Shown here one piece after another: positions 18,110-28,081 of a stretch of 64,000 nucleotides of DNA. Numbering within the stretch: the first letter of the stretch is position 1; each line of letters opens with the position of its first letter. A program made the position numbers and the translations under genes. The notes beneath the pieces are model-generated. The model was given only the letters and a program-made list of their open reading frames with translations. It did no database searches and had not been told where the DNA came from. The stretch spans positions 1-64,000 of the forward strand of contig CAVXOE010000017.1 in the NCBI GenBank assembly GCA_963763365.1, in the 5' to 3' direction. This DNA is from VAZQ01 sp963763365 (GTDB taxonomy: Bacteria > Pseudomonadota > Alphaproteobacteria > Rhizobiales > Xanthobacteraceae).

Positions 18110-18538
18110 TCACTCCCCTACCTGAATGCCCATCGAGCGGGCGGAGCCTTCCACCATCTTCATGGCGGCCTCGATGGTGTCGCAGTTCAAATCCTTCATC
18201 TTCTTCTCGGCAATCTCCTTGACCTGCGCCTTGGACACCGAGCCCGCGCTGTCGCGCCCGGGAGTCTTCGAGCCGCTTTCGACCTTCGCCGCCTTCTTGA
18301 GGAAGAAGGACATCGGCGGCGTGCGCATCTCGAAGGTAAAGGAACGGTCGCCGTAGACCGTGATCACGACCGGGATCGGCGTGCCTTTTTCTTCTTTCTG
18401 GGTCTGCGCGTTGAACTGCTTGCAGAACTCCATGATGGCGAGGCCGCGCTGGCCGAGCGCCGGGCCGATCGGCGGCGACGGATTGGCCGCCCCCGCCGGC
18501 ACCTGCAGCTTGATGTATCCGGTGATCTTCTTTGCCAT
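18110..18538 (-). CDS. rplK: 50S ribosomal protein L11
   Basis: Large-subunit protein at the GTPase-associated centre, needed for RelA stimulation. 142 residues, standard. Seen: KKITGYIKLQVPAGAANPSPPIGPALGQRG at the N-terminus and the RNA-binding C-terminal domain ending SARSMGIQV. rplA follows after five bases, so translation of the pair is probably coupled. Confidence 0.98.
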   Translation of the reverse strand: MAKKITGYIKLQVPAGAANPSPPIGPALGQRGLAIMEFCKQFNAQTQKEEKGTPIPVVITVYGDRSFTFEMRTPPMSFFLKKAAKVESGSKTPGRDSAGSVSKAQVKEIAEKKMKDLNCDTIEAAMKMVEGSARSMGIQVGE

Positions 18539-18672
18539 TCCAACTACTCCTGTCGTTGGCCGCCTTGCGGCCGGTTCAGGGTCCGTGGTGCGGATCTTGG
18601 CGGTTGGCGGCCGCCCTCACCTCCCACGTTCTCTCATCCGTCATGCCGGTTTTGGGCCGGCCCCGACGGCAG

Positions 18673-19203
18673 CTACAACTTCTCCACCTGCGCGAATTCC
18701 AGTTCGACCGGGGTCGCGCGTCCGAAGATCGACACCGCCACCTTGAGCCGCGAGCGTGCCACGTCGATCTCCTCGACGATGCCGTTGAAGGACGCGAACG
18801 GCCCGTCCGACACCCGTACCTGCTCGCCGATCTCGAACGAGATCGACGACTTCGGATGCTCGATGCCTTCCTGCACCTGGTGAATGATGCGCGCCGCCTC
18901 GGCGTCCGAGATCGGCATCGGCTTGTTGTCGGCGCCGAGGAAGCCAGTCACCTTCGGCGTATTCTTGATGAGGTGATAGGCCTCGTCGGTCAATTCCATC
19001 TTCACCAGCACATAGCCGGGGAAGAACTTGCGCTCGGCGTCGACCTTCTGGCCGCGCCGCACCTCCACGACCTTCTCGGTCGGCACCATGATCTCTTCGA
19101 ACAGGCTGTCGAGATGGCGTTGCTTCGCCTGCTCGCGGATCGATTCCGAGACCTTGCGCTCGAAGTTCGAGTAGGCCTGGACGATATACCAGCGTTTGGT
19201 CAT
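18673..19203 (-). CDS. nusG: Transcription termination/antitermination protein NusG
   Basis: Elongation factor that binds RNA polymerase and links it to Rho or the ribosome. 176 residues, standard. Seen: the NGN domain (KRWYIVQAYSNFERKV; FFPGYVLVKMELTDE) and the C-terminal KOW domain (GEQVRVSDGPFASFNG). Lies 43 bases after secE and 134 bases before rplK, the classical secE-nusG-rplK order. Confidence 0.98.
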   Translation of the reverse strand: MTKRWYIVQAYSNFERKVSESIREQAKQRHLDSLFEEIMVPTEKVVEVRRGQKVDAERKFFPGYVLVKMELTDEAYHLIKNTPKVTGFLGADNKPMPISDAEAARIIHQVQEGIEHPKSSISFEIGEQVRVSDGPFASFNGIVEEIDVARSRLKVAVSIFGRATPVELEFAQVEKL

Positions 19204-19246
19204 GCTTTATGCCAGCGTGTGTTTGCGTTCATTCCGCCGGATGTCC

Positions 19247-19441
19247 TCAACCGCCGACGCCGAGCACGAGCGTCACGACAAAACGCATGATTTGATCCGC
19301 CACAAGAAAGAAAATCGATGCGATCGCCACCATGACGAACACCATGGCGGTGGTAATCATCGTTTCGCGACGGGTCGGCCAAGTGACCTTCTGGGCCTCC
19401 GTGCGCACTTCCTGCAAGAACTTAAATGGACTTATCGCCAT
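19247..19441 (-). CDS. secE: Preprotein translocase subunit SecE
   Basis: Small membrane subunit of the SecYEG channel, 64 residues, the short single-span alphaproteobacterial form. Seen: the amphipathic stretch FLQEVRTEAQKVTWPTRRE, the SecE signature, then one transmembrane helix (MVFVMVAIASIFFLVADQI). It lies between tRNA-Trp and nusG. Confidence 0.97.
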   Translation of the reverse strand: MAISPFKFLQEVRTEAQKVTWPTRRETMITTAMVFVMVAIASIFFLVADQIMRFVVTLVLGVGG

Positions 19442-19559
19442 GATTTACGTCGTCACCTCAGATTGAGCCGCGTCACGATCCGACCGCCGGCAGGTTGCCG
19501 GCATTCGGCCGCAAGCCCTTGAACAAGTTTGACTTTGGCAGCCTGGCTTGGGCTACGTC

Positions 19560-19635
19560 TGGCAGGAGTGGAGGGACTCGAACCCCCAACCCCCGGTTTT
19601 GGAGACCGGTGCTCTAGCCATTGAGCTACACTCCT
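19560..19635 (-). tRNA. tRNA-Trp (anticodon CCA)
   Basis: The minus strand gives a full cloverleaf: acceptor AGGAGTG / CACTCCT, D arm GCTCAATGGCTAGAGC, anticodon loop CTCCAAA, T arm GGGGGTTCGAGTCCC, discriminator G and an encoded CCA end. It sits just upstream of secE, the usual alphaproteobacterial position. Confidence 0.97.
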
Positions 19636-19848
19636 CCGGATACGTTTGCGGCGGCCCACCGGTCCGCCGCAGCCTGTAGATGCATGATCGCAGGGCGAAT
19701 TTCAAGCCTGCCGCAAGCCATTACGGCGATCTCGCCCGGCGCGTGCCCTGCCGCCCCGGAGGCGGTCAACAAGCCTCCACCGGGGGACACCGGCACGGCA
19801 TTTGCTTAAAATGCTGGCACGTTCGTCCAATTTCCACGGGAGGCGACT

Positions 19849-20637
19849 TTGACGCTCAAGAGCAAGGCCTGCATCGCCGCAATTTTCGCCACCTTGGCCG
19901 CCGGCCTCGCGTCAACCGCCTGGGCGGACGCGCTCGACAACATCATGAAGGCCAAGGTCGTCAAGATCGCGGTGCCGCAGGACTTTGCGCCGTTCGGCTC
20001 CGCCGGCACCGATCTGAAGCCGCAAGGCTACGACATCGACATGGCGAACCTGATCGGCAAGGAACTCGGCGTGCGCACCGAGATCATCCCGGTGACCAGC
20101 GCCAACCGCATCGCGTACCTGCAAACCCGCAAGGCCGACCTGGTGATTTCGAGCCTCGGCAAGAATCCCGAACGCGAAAAGGTCATCGACTTCTCCGAGG
20201 CCTACGCGCCGTTCTTCTCCGGCGTCTACGGCACCAAGGCGGCGGCGGCGGCCAAGATGGAGGACCTCGCCGGCAAGACGGTCGGGGCCACGCGCGGGGC
20301 GATCGAGGAGCAGGAACTGAGCAAGAGCGCGCCGACCGGCACCACTATCAAGCGCTACGAGGACAACAACGCCACCATCACCGCATTCATCTCCGGGCAG
20401 GTCGACCTGATCGCCACGGGCAACACGGTCGCCGCGGCCATCGCGGAAAAGAGCACCGCGCGGCCGCCGATCCTCAAGTTCGTCATCAAGGACAGCCCCT
20501 GCTACATCGGCTTGAACAAGAACGAGCCGCAACTGATCGCCAAGGTGAACGCAATCATCGCCAAGGCAAAAGCCTCCGGCGAACTCGGCAAGATCTCGGA
20601 AAAGTGGCTGAAGGCTGAACTGCCGGCGGGCTTCTGA
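19849..20637 (+). CDS. Polar amino-acid ABC transporter, periplasmic binding protein
   Basis: SBP family 3 protein, 262 residues, with signal peptide (CIAAIFATLAAGLASTAWA). Seen: VKIAVPQDFAPFG, GYDIDMANLIGKELG, TSANRIAYLQTRKADLVISSLGKNPEREKVIDFSEAY, the family's ligand-contact regions. The start is TTG 19849, five bases after GGGAGG. First gene of a four-gene operon (binding protein, two permeases, ATPase). Exact amino acid unknown. The operon is inserted, in opposite orientation, between tuf and tRNA-Trp. Confidence 0.93.
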   Translation: MTLKSKACIAAIFATLAAGLASTAWADALDNIMKAKVVKIAVPQDFAPFGSAGTDLKPQGYDIDMANLIGKELGVRTEIIPVTSANRIAYLQTRKADLVISSLGKNPEREKVIDFSEAYAPFFSGVYGTKAAAAAKMEDLAGKTVGATRGAIEEQELSKSAPTGTTIKRYEDNNATITAFISGQVDLIATGNTVAAAIAEKSTARPPILKFVIKDSPCYIGLNKNEPQLIAKVNAIIAKAKASGELGKISEKWLKAELPAGF

Positions 20638-20657
20638 CCGCAGCCGCCGGCCTCGCC

Positions 20658-21320
20658 ATGACCTACGAGCTTCAATTCGGCGACCTCCTGCCCTATTGGC
20701 GCGTGATCGCCGAAGGCCTGCTGTTCACCGTGGTCCTGACGCTCGTCTCGACGGTGGCGGGAGTGGCAGTCGGCACCGCCGCCGCCTCGGCGCGCACGTT
20801 TGGCCCCACCTGGCTCGGCTGGGTCGTCGACATCTATGTCGAGATCATCCGCAACACGCCCTTCATCGTGCAGCTCTTCTTCGTCTTTTTCGGGCTGCCG
20901 GCGATCGGCGTGAAACTCACCGAGACGCAGGCCGCCTTCCTGGCGATGACCGTCAACCTCGGCGCCTACTCGACCGAGATCATCCGTGCCGGCATCGAGG
21001 CGATCCCGAAAGGCCATCTCGAAGCGGGCGTGAGCCTCGCCATGAACAAATGGGAAGTGCTTCGCCACGTCATCCTCAAGCAGGCGTTCCAGAAGGTCTA
21101 TCCGGCGCTGTCGTCGCAGATCGTGATCGTGATGCTGGGCTCGTCGGTCGTGTCGCAGATTTCCGCCGAGGACCTGACCTACGCGGCGAACTTCGTCCAG
21201 TCGCGCAACTTCCGCGCCTTCGAAGTCTATCTCGTGGTGACGTTGATCTATCTGGCGCTCGCGATCACGACGCGAGCGATCCTGCGCGGCATCGGCCGCG
21301 CCGTATTCCCCAAGGCTTGA
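20658..21320 (+). CDS. Polar amino-acid ABC transporter permease (HisM/GlnP type), first copy
   Basis: Inner-membrane protein of 220 residues with about five hydrophobic segments. Seen: YVEIIRNTPFIVQLFFVFFGLP, AAFLAMTVNLGAYSTEIIRAGIEAIPKGHLEAG, the EAA loop typical of the HisMQ family (G at KGHLEAGVSLAMNKW). It forms a heterodimeric channel with the next gene. Starts 20 bases after the binding-protein gene. Confidence 0.93.
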   Translation: MTYELQFGDLLPYWRVIAEGLLFTVVLTLVSTVAGVAVGTAAASARTFGPTWLGWVVDIYVEIIRNTPFIVQLFFVFFGLPAIGVKLTETQAAFLAMTVNLGAYSTEIIRAGIEAIPKGHLEAGVSLAMNKWEVLRHVILKQAFQKVYPALSSQIVIVMLGSSVVSQISAEDLTYAANFVQSRNFRAFEVYLVVTLIYLALAITTRAILRGIGRAVFPKA

Positions 21321-21338
21321 CGGAAGGCGGCCGGACCA

Positions 21339-21989
21339 ATGGCGGACTTCAGCTTCTGGGTGATCCTGTCGAACCTGCTCCTGGCGGCGCGCTGGACCGT
21401 CGCGCTCTCGCTTGTCGCATTCGTCGGCGGCGGCCTGGTCGGACTTCTTCTGCTGTTCGCGCGGGTCTCGAACAGCCGCCCGCTTGAACTTCTGACCAAG
21501 GTCTACATCGAGTTCTTTCAGGGCACGCCGCTCCTGATGCAGCTCTTTCTGTTCTTTTTCGGCATCGCGCTGTTCGGGGTCGAAGTGTCGCCTTGGGTCG
21601 CAGCCAGCCTGGCACTGACCTTGTGGACCAGCGCCTTCCTCACCGAAATCTGGCGCGGCTGCGTCGAGTCGCTGCCACGCGGCCAGTGGGAGGCCTCATC
21701 GAGCCTCGCACTCTCCTACATCGAGCAGATGCGCTACGTGATCCTGCCGCAGGCCTTCCGGATCGCGATCCCGCCCACCGTCGGCTTCTCGGTGCAAGTG
21801 GTCAAAGGCACCGCGCTCGCCTCGATCATCGGCTTCGTCGAGGTGACCAAGGCCGGCACCATGCTCAACAACGCGACCTTCCGGCCGTTCCTGGTCTACT
21901 CGCTGGTGGCGGCGATCTACTTCGCGCTGTGCTTTCCGTTGTCCTGGTTCGCCCATCGGCTTGAGGGACGCTACCATGTCGCTCGTTAG
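21339..21989 (+). CDS. Polar amino-acid ABC transporter permease (HisQ/GlnP type), second copy
   Basis: 216 residues, same family as the preceding gene: YIEFFQGTPLLMQLFLFFFGIA, LTLWTSAFLTEIWRGCVESLPRGQWEAS and VVKGTALASIIGFVEVTKAG. Last 14 bases overlap the start of the ATPase gene, so the two are translationally coupled. Confidence 0.93.
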   Translation: MADFSFWVILSNLLLAARWTVALSLVAFVGGGLVGLLLLFARVSNSRPLELLTKVYIEFFQGTPLLMQLFLFFFGIALFGVEVSPWVAASLALTLWTSAFLTEIWRGCVESLPRGQWEASSSLALSYIEQMRYVILPQAFRIAIPPTVGFSVQVVKGTALASIIGFVEVTKAGTMLNNATFRPFLVYSLVAAIYFALCFPLSWFAHRLEGRYHVAR

Positions 21990-22705
21990 CATCGAGAATT
22001 TGAAGAAGAGCTTCGGCCCGGTCGAAGTGCTCAAGGGCGTCTCGATCGAGGTCGACAAGGGCGACGTGGTCGCGATCATCGGCCGCTCCGGCTCGGGCAA
22101 GAGCACGCTGCTCCGCTGCATCAACGGCCTGGAGACCTGCGATTCCGGCTCGATCGTCGCCGACGGCTACGAGGTGAGCGGCGAAAAGGCCAACCTGCGG
22201 GAGCTGCGGCGCCACGTCGGCATGGTGTTCCAGCAGTTCAACCTGTTCCCGCACCTCACCGCGGCCGAGAACGTCATGCTGGCGCCGAAGGTCGTGAACA
22301 AGGTGGCGCAGGCCGAGGCCCGCGAGCTGGCGACGGAGATGCTGGCCAAGGTCGGACTGTCGGACAAAGCCGGCAACTATCCCTCGCAGCTCTCGGGCGG
22401 CCAGCAGCAGCGCGTCGCGATTGCGCGTGCGCTCGCCATGCGGCCCAAGGTGCTGCTGTGCGACGAGATCACGTCCGCGCTCGATCCTGAACTGGTGAAC
22501 GAGGTGCTGCGCGTGGTCGAGCAACTCGCGCGCGACGGCATGACCCTCATTCTCGTCACGCACGAAATGCGGTTCGCGCGTGACGTCGGCACCAAGCTGG
22601 TCTTCATGCATCTCGGCCGGGTGCATGAGGAAGGGCCGCCCAAGACGCTGTTCGCCGGGCCGAAGACGCCGGAGCTTGCAGCAGTTCATCGGCTCGATCG
22701 GGTAA
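21976..22705 (+). CDS. Polar amino-acid ABC transporter ATPase (apparent frameshift at the extreme C-terminus)
   Basis: Cytoplasmic ATPase of the GlnQ/HisP family. Walker A GRSGSGKST, Q-loop VFQQFNLFPHLT, signature LSGGQQQR, Walker B VLLCDEITSALD, H-loop LVTHEM are all present. Start ATG 21976 after GAGGG. The open frame runs on to 22830 through a palindromic repeat, but dropping one G at 22678 (CTT-G-CAG) gives the expected family ending ELQQFIGSIG and a TAA at 22703-22705, total 242 residues. I take that as the real end. If the G is real, the protein carries a repeat-encoded tail of about 40 residues. Confidence 0.9.
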
Positions 22706-22723
22706 CGATCAAGGTGTCCAATG

Positions 22724-22809
22724 CGTCATGGCCGGGCTTGTCCCGGCCATCCACGTCTACTGTTGTCCGCTTCAAGTCGTGGATGCCCGGAACAAGTCCG
22801 GGCATGACG
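22724..22809. repeat. Palindromic intergenic repeat, family A, second copy
   Basis: Inverted arms CGTCATGGCCGGGC...CATCCACG and CGTGGATGCCCGG...GCATGACG, each itself a hairpin (GCCGGGcttgtCCCGGC; CCCGGaacaagtCCGGG). Related to 6411-6506. It fills the gap between the convergent ATPase and tuf genes and could act as a two-way transcription stop. Confidence 0.88.
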
Positions 22810-22819
22810 ACAGATAGGC

Positions 22820-24028
<1,209 letters not shown>

Positions 24029-24083
24029 TTCTTTCGTTCTCTCTGGGTGGACTTCTTATTTCACGCCTCGATTTGCGGCGCGG

Positions 24084-24121
24084 ACCGTTTCAAGGCTCTA
24101 GAACCGTTTCAAGGCTCTAGA
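24084..24121. repeat. Perfect 19-base tandem duplication upstream of tuf
   Basis: ACCGTTTCAAGGCTCTAGA occurs twice head to tail in the spacer between tuf and tRNA-Gly, 56-93 bases upstream of the tuf start. Could contain a promoter or RNA-processing site; each copy holds TTGAAA on the minus strand but I cannot assign a matching -10 box. Confidence 0.9.
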
Positions 24122-24176
24122 TAAGAACGCCCGGCGCTCATTCCAGTGGCGGAACGCAAGGCCCTAGTTCAGGAAT

Positions 24177-24250
24177 TGGAGCGGGTGAAGGGAATCGAAC
24201 CCTCGTCATCAGCTTGGAAGGCTGTTGCTCTACCATTGAGCTACACCCGC
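24177..24250 (-). tRNA. tRNA-Gly (anticodon TCC)
   Basis: Minus-strand cloverleaf: acceptor GCGGGTG / CACCCGC, D arm GCTCAATGGTAGAGC, anticodon loop CTTCCAA, T arm GAGGGTTCGATTCCC, encoded CCA. It sits between tRNA-Tyr and tuf, as in the conserved tRNA-tuf arrangement. Confidence 0.97.
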
Positions 24251-24304
24251 GAAAGCCACTTGCTCTCGGGATTGGCCCGCCAGCCGAAGCTCCTTAGCGA
24301 AGGC

Positions 24305-24390
24305 TGGTGGGGGAGGCAGGACTCGAACCTGCGAAGGCGTAAGCCAGCGGATTTACAGTCCGCCCCCTTTGCCACTCGGGACACTCCCCC
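24305..24390 (-). tRNA. tRNA-Tyr (anticodon GTA)
   Basis: Class II tRNA of 86 bases including encoded CCA: acceptor GGGGGAG / CTCCCCC, anticodon stem-loop CGGACTGTAAATCCG, long variable arm (CTGGCTTACGCCTTC region), T loop GGTTCGAGTCC. First recognisable element of the minus-strand tRNA-tuf-sec-rpl-rpo supercluster. The 258 bases beyond it (24391-24648) show no gene. Confidence 0.96.
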
Positions 24391-24648
24391 GCTCGCCGCC
24401 ACGGTCGCACATCGGACCCGCGTACTCCAGCCAGCGGCAGGGCGGGTATATGCGAGGGGCGTTTCCCGCTGTCAACCACGGCAGCGATTTTCGAGACATT
24501 GAAGGCGCTTAGGGGCGAGAAACGCTGATTTTGTGGCTGCTAGAGCGGCCAACCTCGTGCCATCTGCGTTCTGCGGCGCGCCGGCGAGGCAACGCCTCTC
24601 CGCGCCGTTACGCCCCGCGGACACCCAGCCGTGGCCGGCCCTTCCAGA

Positions 24649-26271
24649 TCAGCCCTTCGTGAACTGCCGGAAGTCGGGCTCCCGGTGGAACCAGAATTCG
24701 TAGCCGCCGATCGCCTTCTGCATCGCCACGTCATGGATCGGCTGGTTGAGCGGCACGATCGGCACCTCCTGGATGCAGAGCGCGACGAAGTCTTTCACGG
24801 CCTTCTCGTACTCGGCCTTGTCCTCGGTGAACCGGGCGAGGTCGATCAGCTTGTCCATCGCCGGGTTCTTGTAGGCCGAGATGTTGAAGATCGAATTGTT
24901 GCCGTGGATGTTCCAGAAGAAATAGTACTCGGGATAGTCGAGCCAGCCGCTGAAACGGTTGAGCACCATCGGCAGCTCTTTCTTATTCAAGGTGGTGCGC
25001 CAGTTCGCGCCCGGAATTTTGTCGATGACGACCTTGACGCCGATCTTGCCGAGGCTCTCCTGGATGAGCACGGCCGTCGGCTCGCCGACGGTCGCGGTGC
25101 CGACATCGAGCGAGAACGTCGTCTCAAGCCCCTGCGCGAAGCCCGCTTCCGCCATCAGCGCCTTCGCCTTGTCGAGGTCGGTGCGATACGGGAACGCCTG
25201 CGGCCAGGCGGCCTGCTCGACGCTCGCGCCGCCGCCATACATCGGCTTGGCGCGACCGAAGAACGCACTCGACTGGATCTGCTCATAGGGCATCGCCCAG
25301 GCGATCGCCTGCCGGAGCTTCACATTGTCGAACGGCGGGCGCGAGGTGTTGAGCGCGACGTACCACAACGCGTTCGGGATCGGCACGCCCACGACCTTGA
25401 GCTTGCCCTCCTTGATCATCTGATCGAAGTCCTTGGGCGGGAAGCCGGTCGAGAGGTCGGCGTCGCCACGCTCCAGCATGGCGCGGCGCGTGCCCGCCGA
25501 CGGCACGTCGCGCGCGATCACGCGCCTGATCTTCGGCAGCGGACCGCTCTTCCAGTTGTCGAAGCGCGCCAGGATGGTCTCGCTGCCGGGCTTCCAACTT
25601 TCGACCCTGTAGGCACCGCCACCCGCCTCGTTGGCCTTGAGCCAGGCAAGCGCCCACGGATCGGCTTCGGTCGCGTTCTTCTTCGCGAGCGATGAATTGA
25701 TGACGAACGGAACGACCACCGCGAGGTTGAACATCAGCATCTTGTCCTTGCGGACGAAGTCCACCCGGAAGGTGTTGTCGTCGACCACGACGAACTGATC
25801 GGGCTTTTCGAGGCTGCCGGCCGACATCTGGAAGGTCGGGAAGCCGCCGACCGAGACCGAACGGTCGAACGACCACTTCACGTCCTTGGCGGTGACCGGC
25901 GTGCCGTCGTGGAAGGTCGCGTCCTTGCGCAGCTTGAACGTGCACGACATGCCGTCCGAAGCGACCTGCCAGCTCTCCGCGAGTTCGGGCGTGAGCGTGC
26001 CGCGGTCATAGGAGACGGTGCCGTCGGGCAACGTCTTGGCCGCATAGCTCATCAGGCGGTCGTAACAATTCCAGGCGAGCCCGTTGACGGTCTGGTTCGA
26101 GCCGACACCCTGCATGTCGAGGCTGTTGGGACCAAGCTCCTGAACCACCAGCAGCGTCTCGGCACGGCTCTGCGCAAAGGCGGGCGAAGCACGGAACGAC
26201 ATGGCGGCGCCTGCGGCCAATGTCGATTGCAGGAAGGCGCGGCGATCGAAGTGACCCGGGCGGAACGACAT
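24649..26271 (-). CDS. Peptide/nickel-type ABC transporter substrate-binding protein (orphan)
   Basis: SBP family 5 receptor, 540 residues from ATG 26271 (MSFRPGHFDRRAFLQ). The leader has a twin-arginine-like DRRAFLQS followed by a hydrophobic stretch and AFAQ, so Tat export is likely. Seen: LTPELAESWQVASDGMSCTFKLRKDATFHDGTPVTAKDVKWSFDR, the family signature; VWYVALNTSRPPFDN-type region near residue 300. No permease or ATPase genes are beside it, so its membrane partners are encoded elsewhere. Ligand unknown. Divergent from rlmB with a 274-base spacer in which I see no clear operator. Confidence 0.9.
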   Translation of the reverse strand: MSFRPGHFDRRAFLQSTLAAGAAMSFRASPAFAQSRAETLLVVQELGPNSLDMQGVGSNQTVNGLAWNCYDRLMSYAAKTLPDGTVSYDRGTLTPELAESWQVASDGMSCTFKLRKDATFHDGTPVTAKDVKWSFDRSVSVGGFPTFQMSAGSLEKPDQFVVVDDNTFRVDFVRKDKMLMFNLAVVVPFVINSSLAKKNATEADPWALAWLKANEAGGGAYRVESWKPGSETILARFDNWKSGPLPKIRRVIARDVPSAGTRRAMLERGDADLSTGFPPKDFDQMIKEGKLKVVGVPIPNALWYVALNTSRPPFDNVKLRQAIAWAMPYEQIQSSAFFGRAKPMYGGGASVEQAAWPQAFPYRTDLDKAKALMAEAGFAQGLETTFSLDVGTATVGEPTAVLIQESLGKIGVKVVIDKIPGANWRTTLNKKELPMVLNRFSGWLDYPEYYFFWNIHGNNSIFNISAYKNPAMDKLIDLARFTEDKAEYEKAVKDFVALCIQEVPIVPLNQPIHDVAMQKAIGGYEFWFHREPDFRQFTKG

Positions 26272-26545
26272 ATGGCTTTCTCCAATGCGTAAGATCGCGT
26301 CAGGCTGAGCAAGCTGGATGCCAGCAGGATCAGAAAGCCGCCGCCCGCCGGGGTGGGTTCGGTAAACCCCTGCGCCGCGATGTAAATTCAGCGAAAAGCG
26401 CGGCCGCAGCCGAGCTCGCGGCGATGGTGATCCGGCGCTTTCATTTCCGGCCGCCGAATTTTGGTGCAGCCGGATGCCTTGATATTGAGCCGCCGGCACG
26501 GGACTGTGGCAGCAACGGTCGAAGAGACCGCAAGGACCGCAGAGA

Positions 26546-27392
26546 ATGCCGCATCGGCCTCACGACCGGCTGCCATCGGGAGCCAAGCCCGGCGCGACCC
26601 GGCAACAGTTGGAGCGCCGCGAGCGCTTCACGCGCGCGCGCCGCGAGGCGCTGCAGCCCGACGGTCCAGTGGCACTCTACGGGTGGCACACCGTCACGGC
26701 CGCGCTGGCAAATCCGGCCCGGCGCATCCGCAAATTGCTCGTGACCGAGAATGCGGCGCGCCGTCTCGCAGAGGAGCACGTGCCGTCGCCGGTCGATCCG
26801 GAAATCGTGCGCCCCGGCGTGATCGCCGAACGGCTGCCATCCGATGCCGTGCATCAGGGCATCTACGCTCGAAGCCGATCCCCTCCCCTCGCCCGAGATC
26901 GAGGAGATCGAACCCGCAGGCGTCGTGCTGGTGCTCGACCAGATCACCGATCCGCACAATGTGGGAGCGATCCTGCGTACCGCCGCCGGCTTCGCCGTCG
27001 CCGCGATCGTCACAACCGCACGCCACAGCCCCGAAGCCACCGGCGTGCTGGCGAAGTCCGCCTCCGGCGCGCTCGAATATGTGCCGATCGTGACGGTGCA
27101 GAATCTCGCCCGGGCACTCGATGGCCTGAAGGAGCGCGGCTATTTCGTCGTCGGCCTCGACAGCAGTGGCGAAGGCGACTTCGACAGCGTGCCGCTGCGC
27201 GCGCCTCTCGCGCTCGTGCTCGGTGCGGAAGGCAAAGGGCTGCGCCAACTGACCCGGGCGACCTGCGACGCGGTCGCGCGGCTCGATCTTCCGGGACGGA
27301 TCAAGAGCCTCAACGTCTCGAACGCCGCAGCGCTCGCGCTCTATGTCGCGACCAGGCGGCTTGCTGCGAGCAAGCCGCCTGACGCCACCTGA
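26546..27392 (+). CDS. rlmB: 23S rRNA (guanosine-2'-O-)-methyltransferase RlmB / TrmH family (apparent frameshift)
   Basis: SPOUT-fold RNA ribose methyltransferase, 281 residues when read across one shift. The N-terminal substrate-binding domain contains LYGWHTVTAALANPARRIRKLLVTENA; the catalytic domain has the three SPOUT motifs DQITDPHNVGAILRTA, LGAEGKGLRQL and SLNVSNAAALALY (knot). The frame breaks at 26867 inside GIY-LEADPLPSP: deletion of one G (TAC-G-CTC) restores it. It follows the same single-base-insertion pattern as other genes here. The assignment as RlmB rather than another TrmH paralogue is from overall architecture. Confidence 0.88.
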
Positions 27393-27410
27393 TATGTTCA
27401 CTCCGTCCCG

Positions 27411-27998
27411 TCAGCGGATCGGACGACGACCCACCGCGACGCCACTGACGCGCACCGGACCGCCGCGATAGATGGCGCGGCGTGGACCGTATCCGCCATA
27501 GACCCGGACGCCGGGACGAGCGAAGTATCCGCGCCGGTACGGATACGGTCGGCCGATATAGCCGCGACCAGCCCAGCCACGATTGTAGCCGGGCCCGCGA
27601 TAGTAGCCGGGGCCACGATAGTACCCGCCGTAACCGAATCCGGGCTCGGTGTCGCCGGCAACATAACCCACGTACGGGTAGCCGATCGGTGCGACCTGGT
27701 CGCCCTCAATAAAATTGCGCTGCGTGACATACGCGCCGGGTCCGGAATAGACCGGTCCCTGGTTCACCACATACATCTCCGGCATCGGGGCCGCGCAGCA
27801 GCCGGAGACCGCCGGCGCCGCAAAGACGGGCGCAGGTGCCGCGCAGCAGGGACTGACCGGCGGCGCAAAGACGACCGGCGCCGGCGCCGCGCAGCATGAA
27901 CTCACCACGGGCGCGCAGCACTGCGCCGCCGCCTGGGCGATCGCCGCGAGCATGACGGCCGCACCAATAGCAAGTACGCGAAACTGATACTTCAACAT
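27411..27998 (-). CDS. Exported Cys-Cys repeat / Gly-Tyr-rich protein of unknown function
   Basis: 195 residues from ATG 27998, well served by GAGGAG. The signal peptide (FRVLAIGAAVMLAAIAQAAA) is followed by four Cys-Cys pairs spaced 10-18 residues apart in a repeated CCAAP context (QCCAP, SCCAAP, PCCAAP, GCCAAP), then a 100-residue Gly/Tyr/Arg-rich tail (YYRGPGYYRGPGYNRGWAGRGY). I do not recognise a family with a known function. Vicinal Cys pairs could form disulphides or bind metal in the periplasm or outer layers. Same strand as, and 83 bases after, the next exported protein. Confidence 0.75.
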   Translation of the reverse strand: MLKYQFRVLAIGAAVMLAAIAQAAAQCCAPVVSSCCAAPAPVVFAPPVSPCCAAPAPVFAAPAVSGCCAAPMPEMYVVNQGPVYSGPGAYVTQRNFIEGDQVAPIGYPYVGYVAGDTEPGFGYGGYYRGPGYYRGPGYNRGWAGRGYIGRPYPYRRGYFARPGVRVYGGYGPRRAIYRGGPVRVSGVAVGRRPIR

Positions 27999-28081
27999 GA
28001 CACTCCTCGACTTGGTTGGCGTTCGACAGTGAATAATTGCGTTGGACGGTGAATGAGGCTCGCGACTGCGTTCTGCTGCCC

